NCBI GenBank assembly: GCA_946480465.1
Contig: CAMLJY010000071.1
Location: 1-28,004 of the forward strand
DNA length: 28,004 nucleotides
Direction: 5' to 3'
Origin: an uncultured Burkholderiales bacterium
Lineage (GTDB): Bacteria; Pseudomonadota; Gammaproteobacteria; Burkholderiales; Burkholderiaceae
Below, piece by piece: positions 7,817 to 15,578 of this stretch (the stretch's first letter is position 1; every line of letters starts with the position of its first letter). The notes under the pieces were generated by a model. That model had not been told where the DNA came from. It worked only from the letters and a program-made list of their open reading frames with translations, and did not search any database. The position numbers and the translations under genes are program-made.

Positions 7817-9420
7817 CCGAGGCGTCGCCCGCCAAGCGGACAAAAGACGCGGCCACGGGCGCCGTGCAGGCGGTGCGCATGAGCGGCATCCGCAAGCGCT
7901 TCGGCCACGTGCAGGCGCTGGGCGGCGTCGACCTGACCGTGCGTGCCGGCAGCATCCACGGCCTGATCGGCGAGAACGGCGCGGGCAAGTCCACGCTGAT
8001 GAACGTGCTGTACGGCCTCTGCGAGGCCGACTCGGGCAGCGTGCACCTGCATGGCGAGCGCGTGCAGTGCCGCAGCCCGCAGCAGGCCATCGCCCGCGGC
8101 GTCGGCATGGTGCACCAGCACTTCCTGCTGGTCGACCGCTTCACGGTGCTGCAGAACATCGTGCTCGGCGCCGAACCCGGCTGGCGCCTGGGGCGCGCGC
8201 TGGCGCCGGCGCGCGAGCGGGTGGCCGCGCTGGTGCGCGAGTTCGCGCTCGACCTCGACCTCGACGCCCGCGCCGGCGACCTGCCGGTGGGCGCGCAGCA
8301 GCGGCTGGAGATCGTCAAGGCGCTGTACCGCGGTGCGCGCATCCTGATCCTGGACGAACCCACCGCGGTGCTGACGCCGCAGGAGGCTTCAGCGCTGGCG
8401 CGCATGCTGCGCCAGCTGCGCGCGCGCGGCACGACGGTGATCGTGATCACCCACAAGCTGGCCGAGATCATGGCGCTGACCGACCAGGTGACGGTGATGC
8501 GCGCCGGCCGCGTGGTCGCCGACCTGCCGACCGCCGAAGCCAGCGCCGAACGCCTGGCCGAATTGATGATCGGCCGGCCGCCGGCGGCGGTGGCCACGCC
8601 GCGGCGCGGCACGCGGCAGGCCTGTGCGCCCCGCCTCGCGGCGCAGGCCTTGGGCTGGCGCGATGAACGCGGCGTGCCGCGCCTGCAGGACGTGAGCCTG
8701 GCCCTGCACCCGGGCGAAATCGTCGGTGTCGCCGGCGTCTCCGGCAACGGCCAGACGGAACTGTTGCTGCTGCTGGCCGGCCTGCTGGCGCCGCAGCATG
8801 GCCACATCGAACTCACCACGCCCGAGGGCCCGGTGCAGCGCGTCGACGCGGCGAACCCGCGCGGCCCGCGCCAGCTGCGCGAGTGGGGCCTCGCCCACGT
8901 GCCGGAAGACCGCCACCGCCATGCGATGGTGCTGGGCTTCCCCGCCTGGGAAAGCGCGGCGCTGGGCGCGCTGGACGAACCCGCGCTGCGATGCGGCCCG
9001 CTGCTGGACCCGGCGGCGATGCGGCGCCGCTGCCGCGCGCTGATGGAGGAGTTCGACGTGCAGCCGCGTGACGAGACCGTCGGTTCCGGCAAGTTCTCCG
9101 GCGGCAACCAGCAGAAGCTGGTGCTCGCGCGCGAGGTGGCGCGCCGTCCCGGCGTGCTGCTGGTGGGCCAGCCCACACGCGGCGTCGACATCGGCGCGAT
9201 CGAGCTGATCCATGCCCGCCTGCGCCGCCTGCGCGACGAGGGCTGCGCCATCCTCGTCGTCTCGACCGAGCTGGACGAGGTGCTGGCGCTGTCCGACCGC
9301 ATCGCCGTGATGTGCGGCGGCCGCATCACCGGCGTGCTGGACCGCGCCGACGCGGACCCGGCGCGGCTGGGCCTGCTGATGGGGGCCGGCGAGGGCGCCG
9401 GCCCAGGAGAGAAGCGATGA
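7804..9420 (+). CDS. ABC importer ATPase with two nucleotide-binding domains (BMP-type nucleoside transporter)
   Basis: Cytoplasmic energising subunit, with two ABC domains as in NupO/YufO and sugar-type ATPases. Domain 1 has Walker A GENGAGKST (K62), VGAQQRLEI in the signature position and Walker B LILDEP (181-186). Domain 2 has a degenerate Walker A (GVSGNGQTE), the signature FSGGNQQKL (near residue 430) and GQPTRGVD where Walker B would be. Loss of the catalytic glutamate there is normal in this family. GTG 7804 overlaps the binding-protein gene by 13 nt and gives 538 residues. GTG 7864, GTG 7873 or ATG 7879 (513 residues) are possible, since the first ~25 residues look like a non-conserved leader and no clear SD decides. 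The stop overlaps the next ATG by 4 nt. Confidence 0.9.
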   Translation: MQALAEASPAKRTKDAATGAVQAVRMSGIRKRFGHVQALGGVDLTVRAGSIHGLIGENGAGKSTLMNVLYGLCEADSGSVHLHGERVQCRSPQQAIARGVGMVHQHFLLVDRFTVLQNIVLGAEPGWRLGRALAPARERVAALVREFALDLDLDARAGDLPVGAQQRLEIVKALYRGARILILDEPTAVLTPQEASALARMLRQLRARGTTVIVITHKLAEIMALTDQVTVMRAGRVVADLPTAEASAERLAELMIGRPPAAVATPRRGTRQACAPRLAAQALGWRDERGVPRLQDVSLALHPGEIVGVAGVSGNGQTELLLLLAGLLAPQHGHIELTTPEGPVQRVDAANPRGPRQLREWGLAHVPEDRHRHAMVLGFPAWESAALGALDEPALRCGPLLDPAAMRRRCRALMEEFDVQPRDETVGSGKFSGGNQQKLVLAREVARRPGVLLVGQPTRGVDIGAIELIHARLRRLRDEGCAILVVSTELDEVLALSDRIAVMCGGRITGVLDRADADPARLGLLMGAGEGAGPGEKR

Positions 9421-10544
9421 AGCCCGGCCCGCTCCCCCCGTTGCCGCGCTGGATGGACGCGCTGCTGCTGCCCGCCGTCAACGTGGCGCTGGCGCTGGCG
9501 GTCACCGCGGCGGTCATCGCCGCCATCGGCCAAAGTCCGTGGCAGGCGATCGGCGTGATGGTCGCAGGCGCCTTCGGCGGCGCGCAGGGCTGGGGCTACA
9601 CGCTGTACTACGCCACCAGCTTCATCTTCACCGGCCTCGGCGTCACGCTGGCCTTGCAGGCCGGGCTCTTCAACATCGGTGCCGAGGGGCAGGCCACGGT
9701 GGGCGGGCTGGCGCTGGGCGCGGCGCTGCTGGCCCTGGGCGACCGGCTGCACCCGGCGCTGGCGCTGCCGCTGGCCACCGCGGCCGCGCTGGCGGCCGGC
9801 GCCGCCTGGGCGCTGGTGCCTGCGGCGCTGCAGGCCTGGCGCGGCAGCCACGTCGTGATCACCACCATCATGTTCAACTTCCTCGCCTCGTCGCTGGCGG
9901 TGTGGCTGCTGGTCAACGTGCTGCGCGCGCCCGGCAGCCTGGCGGCCGAGAGCGCGGCCATCGCCGAGGCACTGCGCCTGCCCAGCATGCAGCAGCTGCT
10001 GGCGCCGCTGGGCATCGTGCTGCCGCGCAGCCCGCTGAACCTGGCCTTCGTGATTGCGCTCGTCTGCTGCGCCGCGCTGGGGCTGTTGCTGCGGCGCCTG
10101 CCGCTGGGCTTCGCGCTGCGCACGCTGGGCGCCGCGCCGGACGCCGCCCGCGCCGCCGGCCACGACCCGCGCCGGCTGACGCTGCTGGCCATGGGCCTGT
10201 CCGGCGCGCTGGCCGCGCTGCTGTCGCTCAACGAGATCGCGGGCGTGCACCACAAGCTGCTGCTGGACTTCACCGGCGGCGCCGGCTTCACCGGCATCGC
10301 GGTGGCGTTGATGGGGCGCGGCCGGCCGCTGGGGATCGTGGCGGCGGCGCTGCTGTTCGGCGCGCTGTACCAGGGCGGGGCCGAGCTGGCCTTCGAGATG
10401 CCGTCGATAACGCGTGAAGTGGTCGTGGCCGTGCAGGGCCTGGTGGTGCTGTTCTGCGGCGCCCTGGCGCTGCTGCCGCGGCCGGGTCTGGTGGCCTTGC
10501 ATGCGCTGCTGCAGCGGCGCCGCACGGCGATGGGGGAGGGCTGA
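9417..10544 (+). CDS. ABC nucleoside importer permease 1
   Basis: Inner-membrane subunit of the branched-chain-permease superfamily that partners BMP-type binding proteins (NupP/YufP-like). Its 375 residues are mostly hydrophobic, with about nine or ten membrane segments beginning near residue 18. The family landmark LFNIGAEGQATVGGLALG (near 85-103) is clear, and NEIAGVHHKLLLDFTGGAGFTGIAVALMGR near the C-terminal third is typical of this subunit. It overlaps the ATPase gene by 4 nt and is followed 2 nt later by the second permease. The pair should form the heterodimeric channel. Confidence 0.9.
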   Translation: MKPGPLPPLPRWMDALLLPAVNVALALAVTAAVIAAIGQSPWQAIGVMVAGAFGGAQGWGYTLYYATSFIFTGLGVTLALQAGLFNIGAEGQATVGGLALGAALLALGDRLHPALALPLATAAALAAGAAWALVPAALQAWRGSHVVITTIMFNFLASSLAVWLLVNVLRAPGSLAAESAAIAEALRLPSMQQLLAPLGIVLPRSPLNLAFVIALVCCAALGLLLRRLPLGFALRTLGAAPDAARAAGHDPRRLTLLAMGLSGALAALLSLNEIAGVHHKLLLDFTGGAGFTGIAVALMGRGRPLGIVAAALLFGALYQGGAELAFEMPSITREVVVAVQGLVVLFCGALALLPRPGLVALHALLQRRRTAMGEG

Positions 10545-10546
10545 CG

Positions 10547-11530
10547 ATGGAACTCGCGACCGACCTGTCCCTGCAGCTGGCGGCGCTGCTCGGCGCCACG
10601 CTGCGCATCGCCACGCCGCTGCTGCTGTGCGCGCTGGGCGGCCTGCTCAGCGAGCGCGCCGGCATCGTCGACATCGGGCTGGAAGGCAAGCTGCTCGCCT
10701 CGGCCTTCGCCGCCGCCAGCGCCGCGGCCTGGGGGGCGCCGGCGCCCGTGGCGCTGCTGGCCGGCGTGGCGGTGGCCATGGCGCTGGGCGGCCTGCACGG
10801 CTGGGCCTGCATCGGCTGGCGGGGCGACCAGATCGTCTCCGGCGTCGCGGTCAACCTGGTGGCCGCCGGGCTGACGATGGTCTTCGGCCTGGCCTGGTTC
10901 GGCCTGAGCGGCCGCACGCCCGACGTGGCGGCCGCCGCGCGCTTTGGCCCCGGCTTTCCCGGCCTCGCCGCGCAGGTGGAGGCCTGGCCGCTGGTGGGGC
11001 CGGTGCTGTCGCACGGCCTGCTGAGACAGAGCGTGCTGGTGTGGCTGGCGCTGCTGTTGGTCCTGGGCTGCGCCTGGATGCTGCCCGGCACCCGCTTCGG
11101 GCTGCGCCTGCAGGCGGTGGGCGAGAACCCGGCGATGGTGGATGCGGCCGGGCTGTCGGTGGCCGGCCTGCGCTACCGCGCGGTGCTGCTGGCCGGTGCC
11201 TGTTGCGGCCTGGCCGGCGTGCACCTGGCGCTGGCGCTGAACGCGTCCTTCACGCCGGGCATGAGCGCCGGCCGCGGCTTCATGGCGCTGGCGGCCATGG
11301 TCTACGGCCGCTGGCAGCCGCTGGGCGCGCTGCGCGCCTGCCTGCTGTTCGGCCTGCTCGACGCCATCGCCATCCGGCTGCAGGGCGTGCAGTGGCCGGG
11401 TGTCGGCGCGGTGCCGGTGGAGCTGATCCAGGCCCTGCCGTACCTGCTGACCGTGCTGCTGCTGGCCGGCTTCATCGGCCGGGCGCAGGCGCCGGCCGCG
11501 CTGGGACGTCCCTACACCAAGGACCGCTGA
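10547..11530 (+). CDS. ABC nucleoside importer permease 2
   Basis: Second channel subunit (NupQ/YufQ-like), 327 residues with about eight to ten hydrophobic segments. ERAGIVDIGLEGKLL near residues 35-50 is the conserved cytoplasmic-side motif of this family and the counterpart of the IGAEGQ motif in permease 1. GENPAMVDAAGLSV and FTPGMSAGRGFMALAAMVYGRWQPLGA near the C-terminal third are also characteristic. It starts 2 nt after permease 1 ends. The 52-bp gap before the deaminase gene contains an SD but no obvious terminator. Confidence 0.9.
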   Translation: MELATDLSLQLAALLGATLRIATPLLLCALGGLLSERAGIVDIGLEGKLLASAFAAASAAAWGAPAPVALLAGVAVAMALGGLHGWACIGWRGDQIVSGVAVNLVAAGLTMVFGLAWFGLSGRTPDVAAAARFGPGFPGLAAQVEAWPLVGPVLSHGLLRQSVLVWLALLLVLGCAWMLPGTRFGLRLQAVGENPAMVDAAGLSVAGLRYRAVLLAGACCGLAGVHLALALNASFTPGMSAGRGFMALAAMVYGRWQPLGALRACLLFGLLDAIAIRLQGVQWPGVGAVPVELIQALPYLLTVLLLAGFIGRAQAPAALGRPYTKDR

Positions 11531-11582
11531 CGGATCGATATCGGATGAAGTCAGCGTCCATTCCACTCACCAGGAGCCCCTC

Positions 11583-12629
11583 ATGACCACCACCCTCGCT
11601 GCCGAACGGGCCGCGCTCGCGCCGCCGCTCGAAGAGTTCATCGGCCACTGCCCCAAGGCCGAGCTGCACGTGCACATCGAGGGCACGCTGGAGCCGGAGA
11701 TGGCCTTCGCGCTGGCCGAGCGCAACGGCGTCAGGCTGCCCTGCGCCAGCCCCGAGGCGCTGCGCGCGGCCTACGACTTCCAGGACCTGCAGAGCTTCCT
11801 CGACCTGTACTACGCCGGCGCCTCCGCGCTGTGCACCGCGCGCGACTTCTACGAGCTGGCGATGGCCTATTTCGCCCGCGCCGCCGCGGACCGGGTGGTG
11901 CGCGCCGAGGTCTTCTTCGATCCGCAGACGCACACCGGCCGCGGCGTGCCCTTCGGCGCGGTGATGGAAGGCCTGACCACCGCCTGCCGCGACGCGGGGC
12001 GGCTCTACGGGCTGAGTGCCGAGCTGATCATGTGCTTCCTGCGGCACCTGAGCGAGCAAAGCGCCTTCGAGACGCTGGACGCCGCGCTGCCCTACCGCGA
12101 CCAGATCCTCGGCGTCGGGCTCGACAGCAGCGAACTGGGCCATCCGCCCGAGAAGTTCAGCCGCGTCTTCCGCCAGTGCGGCAAGCTGGGACTGCGGCGC
12201 GTGGCCCACGCGGGCGAGGAGGGGCCGCCGGAGTACGTCCGAGCCGCGCTCGACGTGCTGGGCGCCGAGCGCATCGACCACGGCGTGCGCTGCCTCGAAG
12301 ACCCGGCGCTGGTGGCCCGGCTGCATGCCGGCCGCATCCCCTTGACCGTGTGCCCGCTGTCGAACGTGAAGCTCAAGGTCTTCGGCGACCTGGCGCAGCA
12401 CAACCTGCCGCGCCTGCTGGACCTGGGCCTGGTCGTCACCGTGAACTCCGACGACCCCGCGTACTTCGGCGGCTATGTCAACGACAACTTCCGCGCCCTG
12501 TTCAGCGCCTGCCCGGCGCTGAACATCGACCATGCCTATGAGCTGGCGCGCCACAGCCTGCGGGCCAGCTTCGCCGACGAATCCAGCAAGCGCGCCTGGC
12601 TGGGCGAGCTGGCCGCGCTGCGCGGCTGA
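11583..12629 (+). CDS. Purine deaminase, probably adenine deaminase (type 2, Add/Aah1 family)
   Basis: Zinc-dependent aminohydrolase of the adenosine/AMP deaminase superfamily, 348 residues, start ATG 11583 with AGGAG about 8 nt upstream. Metal and catalytic residues are intact: HVH (H29, H31), HAGEEG (H209), DHG (H233) and NSDDP (D290). Several segments match the adenine deaminase subfamily (yeast Aah1 and its bacterial relatives) better than true adenosine deaminase: EVFFDPQTHTGRG, GLDSSELGHPPEKF, and IDHGVRCLED instead of the adenosine-enzyme GHG..T.ED pattern. The predicted reaction is adenine to hypoxanthine and ammonia, which fits a pathway where a nucleosidase has already released the base. 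Adenosine activity cannot be excluded. Confidence 0.88.
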   Translation: MTTTLAAERAALAPPLEEFIGHCPKAELHVHIEGTLEPEMAFALAERNGVRLPCASPEALRAAYDFQDLQSFLDLYYAGASALCTARDFYELAMAYFARAAADRVVRAEVFFDPQTHTGRGVPFGAVMEGLTTACRDAGRLYGLSAELIMCFLRHLSEQSAFETLDAALPYRDQILGVGLDSSELGHPPEKFSRVFRQCGKLGLRRVAHAGEEGPPEYVRAALDVLGAERIDHGVRCLEDPALVARLHAGRIPLTVCPLSNVKLKVFGDLAQHNLPRLLDLGLVVTVNSDDPAYFGGYVNDNFRALFSACPALNIDHAYELARHSLRASFADESSKRAWLGELAALRG

Positions 12630-12640
12630 GGGGGACAGCG

Positions 12641-13696
12641 ATGGCGAAGCTGATCAGGCCCTGCGTTGCGCTGCTGGCGCACGCGATCGCTGCGGCGACT
12701 GCGCTGCTGCTGGCGTCCGGCAGCAAGCCGGCCACGGCGCAGGGCGCCGCCGCGCCCATCCATGCCAACGGCCGCGCGCCGGCCGCCGAACCGGCGGTGG
12801 TCTACGAGGCCGTGCTGTACGACGACTCCTTCAACGTCGCCGCCAACGAAGGCATCGAGCGCTACAAGCAGGCCTTCGGTGCCGCGCGCCAGGCCTTCGG
12901 ACCGGCCGCCATCGAGCGCATGGCGCGCGCCGGCCATGACCCCGTCATCGCCATCGGCTTCGCGCTGGCGCCCGAGGTCGAGCGCGTCGCCGCGCTGTTC
13001 CCGGCGGTGCGCTTCACCATCATCGACGCCGTGGTCGAGCGGCCCAACGTGCAGTCCATCGTCTTCAAGGAGCACGAGGGCGCCTACCTGGTCGGCCTAC
13101 TGGCGGCGCTGGCCACGCGCAGCGGCACGGTGGGCTTCATCGGCGGCATGGACATCGCCGCGATCCGCAACTTCCGCTGCGGCTTCGAGCACGGCGCGCG
13201 CTCGGGCGGCCGGCCGGTGCGGGTGCTGTCGGCACTGGTCGGCAGCACGCCGGCTGCCTTCAACGATCCCGAGCGCGGCGCGGAACTGGCCGAGCAGCAG
13301 TTCAAGCAAGGGGCCGACGTGGTCTTCGCCGCCGCCGGCGGCAGCGGCCTGGGCGTCTACAAGGCGGCCAAGCAGCGCGGCGTGCTGGCGATCGGTGTCG
13401 ACCGCAACCAGAACTTCCTGTACCCGGGCACGATGCTGACGTCGATGGTCAAGCGCGTGGACACGGCGGTGTACCTGGCTGCCGTCGAGGGCCGCGACCG
13501 CCGCAACGGCGGCACGCGGACGGCGCGGCTGTCGCTGGGGCTGAAGGACCAGGGCGTGTCCTGGGCGCTGGACCGCCACAACCGCGCGCTGGTGACGCCG
13601 GCGATGCAGGCCCGCATGGAAGCGGCCCAGCGCGACGTGATCAGCGGCGCGTTGAAGGTGGAGGGCGCGCGGCCCGGCGGCGGCTGCGGTGGCTAG
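12641..13696 (+). CDS. BMP-family nucleoside-binding protein 2
   Basis: Second periplasmic binding protein of the Bmp/PnrA family, 351 residues, 11 nt after the deaminase gene. An N-terminal hydrophobic signal is followed by an Ala-rich linker. Family motifs recur in the same order as in the first copy: DDSFN (instead of DKSFN), IGFALAPEV, RFTIIDA, FKEHEGAYLVG, GFIGGMDIAAIRNF, AAAGGSGLGVYKAA and GVDRNQNFLYPG. No second ATPase or permease accompanies it, so it probably feeds the same transporter with a different ligand preference, or arose by duplication. The changed binding motif (loss of the lysine, LYD in place of GGKF) favours a different ligand. It ends in a Gly-rich CGG tail. Confidence 0.88.
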   Translation: MAKLIRPCVALLAHAIAAATALLLASGSKPATAQGAAAPIHANGRAPAAEPAVVYEAVLYDDSFNVAANEGIERYKQAFGAARQAFGPAAIERMARAGHDPVIAIGFALAPEVERVAALFPAVRFTIIDAVVERPNVQSIVFKEHEGAYLVGLLAALATRSGTVGFIGGMDIAAIRNFRCGFEHGARSGGRPVRVLSALVGSTPAAFNDPERGAELAEQQFKQGADVVFAAAGGSGLGVYKAAKQRGVLAIGVDRNQNFLYPGTMLTSMVKRVDTAVYLAAVEGRDRRNGGTRTARLSLGLKDQGVSWALDRHNRALVTPAMQARMEAAQRDVISGALKVEGARPGGGCGG

Positions 13697-13697
13697 T

Positions 13698-13761
13698 GTC
13701 GGCGCCGACGACTGCACTGGAGCGGTGCGCCGGCCCAGGGCCGCGGCGAGGCGCGGGCCGG
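13698..13761. terminator. Inverted repeats between convergent genes
   Basis: The 66-bp gap between the convergent BMP and IclR genes holds a perfect palindrome GTCGGCGCCGAC (13698-13709) and a 7-bp stem CCGGCCC (13730-13736) / GGGCCGG (13755-13761). There is no T-run on either strand. It could serve both strands as a weak or Rho-assisted terminator. Confidence 0.35.
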
Positions 13762-13762
13762 G

Positions 13763-14536
13763 TCAGAGAATCGCCCGCAGGTCCTGCGCGGTCGACTGCA
13801 GCAGCGGCAGCAGCTTGGCGATCATTTGCGCTTCGGAATAGGTCTGCCGCTGGACCGTCATGCCGATGGCGCCGGTGCACGCCCCCTTGTGGTCCCGCAG
13901 CGGCACGGCAATGCCGCACAGGCCCAGGTCCAGTTGCTGCTGGGTGATCCAGTAGTGCAGGGACCGGGCAGCCTGCACCTGGGCGAGGAACTGCGCGCGG
14001 TCGCAGGTGGCATCGGCGACGAAGGCGACGAATTCATGCGCCTGCAGCCAGTGGTCCAGCTCCGCCTCGCCGAAGGTGGACAGGATCGCCGGACCGGGCG
14101 CCACCACGTGCGCCGGAACCCGCGCGCCCACGTGGTAGCCGATCGACACCAGCCTGGGCGGATTGCTGCGCGCGACGTAGACGATCTCGTGGCCATCCAG
14201 CACGCTGTAGTTGACCGTCTCGCCGCACTGCATCGAGATGCGCTGGATGAAGGGCTGCACCAGGCGCGGCAGCCGAGCGGACTCGAGGAAGCTGCGCCCC
14301 AAGCGCAGCACGCGAGGCGCCAGCCAGAAATAGCGCCCGTCCGTGTTCGCGTAGCCGAAATGGCACAGCGTCAGCAATTGGCGGCGCGCGGCCGCGCGCG
14401 ACAGGCCGGTGCGTGCGCTGACGTCGGTCGTCGTCATGCGCGGATGCTCGAAATCGAAGCACTCGATCACCCGCAAGCCCTTGCCCAGGCCGTCGATCAG
14501 GTCCTTGCGGTCGAAGTCGGGGGCGTCGCTTTCCAT
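13763..14536 (-). CDS. IclR-family regulator, PcaU/PobR-like
   Basis: Transcriptional regulator of 257 residues, divergent from the AroE-like/transporter operon. The predicted start is the ATG at 14534-14536 (MESDAPD...); an upstream in-frame ATG would place 27 basic residues before it and run into the operator. The winged helix (TTTDVSARTGLSRAAARRQL) lies near residues 35-56 and is followed by the IclR effector domain (NYSVLDGHEIVYVARSN, GARVPAHVVAPGPAILS, CGIAVPLRDHKGACTGAIG). The GKGLRVIECF opening and overall pattern are those of the PcaU/PobR/PcaR branch, which senses protocatechuate, 4-hydroxybenzoate or relatives. A hydroaromatic or aromatic acid inducer is likely from the neighbours, but not provable here. 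Confidence 0.88.
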   Translation of the reverse strand: MESDAPDFDRKDLIDGLGKGLRVIECFDFEHPRMTTTDVSARTGLSRAAARRQLLTLCHFGYANTDGRYFWLAPRVLRLGRSFLESARLPRLVQPFIQRISMQCGETVNYSVLDGHEIVYVARSNPPRLVSIGYHVGARVPAHVVAPGPAILSTFGEAELDHWLQAHEFVAFVADATCDRAQFLAQVQAARSLHYWITQQQLDLGLCGIAVPLRDHKGACTGAIGMTVQRQTYSEAQMIAKLLPLLQSTAQDLRAIL

Positions 14537-14564
14537 GGTGGTAACCCGAGGTGGCGCTGATGTT

Positions 14565-14593
14565 CGCACAAGTTGTGCGCCTATCGCACAACT
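14565..14593. promoter_or_regulatory. Three-half-site operator for the IclR-family regulator
   Basis: CGCACAAGTTGTGCG (14565-14579) is a perfect palindrome. A third half-site, CGCACAACT (14585-14593), follows 5 nt later and is the exact inverted copy of AGTTGTGCG (14571-14579). The first and third half-sites repeat directly at 20 bp. A palindrome plus one additional repeat is the architecture reported for PcaU operators in Acinetobacter. It lies upstream of the predicted -35 of the AroE-like gene (activation) and close to the regulator's own start (autorepression). Confidence 0.72.
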
Positions 14594-14607
14594 CAATCGG
14601 CGCCTCC

Positions 14608-14636
14608 TTGTGGCCATTTCGGCGCTTGCCTATCGT
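14608..14636 (+). promoter_or_regulatory. Predicted promoter of the AroE-like/ABC importer operon
   Basis: TTGTGG (14608-14613), a 17-bp spacer and TATCGT (14631-14636) form a plausible sigma-70 promoter with start near 14643, about 43 nt before the ATG. The -35 is weak, as expected for an activated promoter. The operator occupies roughly -78 to -50. Confidence 0.5.
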
Positions 14637-14685
14637 CACGTTCCAGCACATTCCCCATTGCGCGAGAACCGCTCCGCAACCGACC

Positions 14686-15540
14686 ATGCCTGCCATCCAC
14701 GGTTCCACCCGCGTGTTCCAGATCCTTGCCGATCCCATCGCCCAGGTGCGTGCGCCGGAGGTCTTCAACCATGTCTTCCAGCGCTTCGGAATCGATGCGG
14801 TGCTGGTCCCCGCGCAGGTGGCCCCCGCTGACTTCGCGGCTTATGCGGACAACGCCCTGCGCGCCAAGAACGTCGATGGGCTGTGGCTGTCGATTCCCCA
14901 CAAGACCGCCGTGATCGAGCTGCTCGACCGCTGCGATCCGCTCGGCCGGGTGGCGGGCGCGGTGAACGCGGTGCGCCGCAACCCCGACGGCAGCATCGAG
15001 GGCGCCCTGTTCGACGGCCTGGGCTTCGTCAAGGCGCTGGACCACTTCGGCCTGCCCGTGGTGGGCCGCCGCGTGCTCATCGTCGGCGCGGGTGGCGCGG
15101 GCGTCGCCATCGCCGCCGCGCTGGCGCAGCGCGGCGTCGAAGCCCTGGCGCTGTACGACAGCGCCCCGGGCCGGGCCGCGGACGTGGCGCGCCGGCTCGG
15201 GCAGGCCTTCGGCGTGGACACGGTGGCGTTGCGCGAACCGGATCCCTCCGGCCACCACCTGATCGTCAACGCGACGCCGCTGGGCCTGCACGACGCCGAT
15301 CCGCTGCCGCTGGACGTGGACGCGATCGACCGCGATGCCGCGGTGGTCGACATCCTGATGAAGAACCAGCCCACGCCGCTGCTGCGAGCGCTGCACGCGC
15401 GCGGGCGCGTCGCCCACCCCGGGTTCGAGATGCTTGCGCAGCAGGTGTCGGAATACCTGGCCTTCTTCGGCTATGAGGACGTGGCGAGCCAGGTCCAGGC
15501 CGATCTCTCGGAAATCCGCGCCGTGCTGTCGCGGCACTGA
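14686..15540 (+). CDS. Divergent shikimate dehydrogenase-like (AroE superfamily) oxidoreductase
   Basis: NAD(P)-dependent dehydrogenase of 284 residues. ATG 14686 is chosen because upstream in-frame codons lie in the promoter and operator region. The AroE pattern is recognisable: SIPHK with the catalytic-type lysine, AGAVNAV, FDGLGF (the NTDG equivalent, Asp kept), and the nucleotide-binding GAGGAGVAIAAAL. The usual SxS carboxylate clamp (S-K-S-P in E. coli AroE) reads V21-R-A23-P, so both serines are lost, and NTD has become LFD. LYDSAPGRAADV at the second strand has an acidic residue, favouring NAD over NADP. A catabolic role on a shikimate-related acid is inferred, with the IclR gene divergent and an importer immediately downstream. 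It is probably not the biosynthetic AroE. Confidence 0.82.
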   Translation: MPAIHGSTRVFQILADPIAQVRAPEVFNHVFQRFGIDAVLVPAQVAPADFAAYADNALRAKNVDGLWLSIPHKTAVIELLDRCDPLGRVAGAVNAVRRNPDGSIEGALFDGLGFVKALDHFGLPVVGRRVLIVGAGGAGVAIAAALAQRGVEALALYDSAPGRAADVARRLGQAFGVDTVALREPDPSGHHLIVNATPLGLHDADPLPLDVDAIDRDAAVVDILMKNQPTPLLRALHARGRVAHPGFEMLAQQVSEYLAFFGYEDVASQVQADLSEIRAVLSRH

Positions 15541-15578
15541 TCCACAACCCCATTCACCCACGCCAACGGAGACAAACC

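Noticed and set aside
7773..10502. Minus-strand frame (909 codons) opposite the ABC genes
   Set aside because: Same antisense effect: Gln/Arg/Ala-rich, no recognisable motif, fully opposite conserved ATPase and permease genes.
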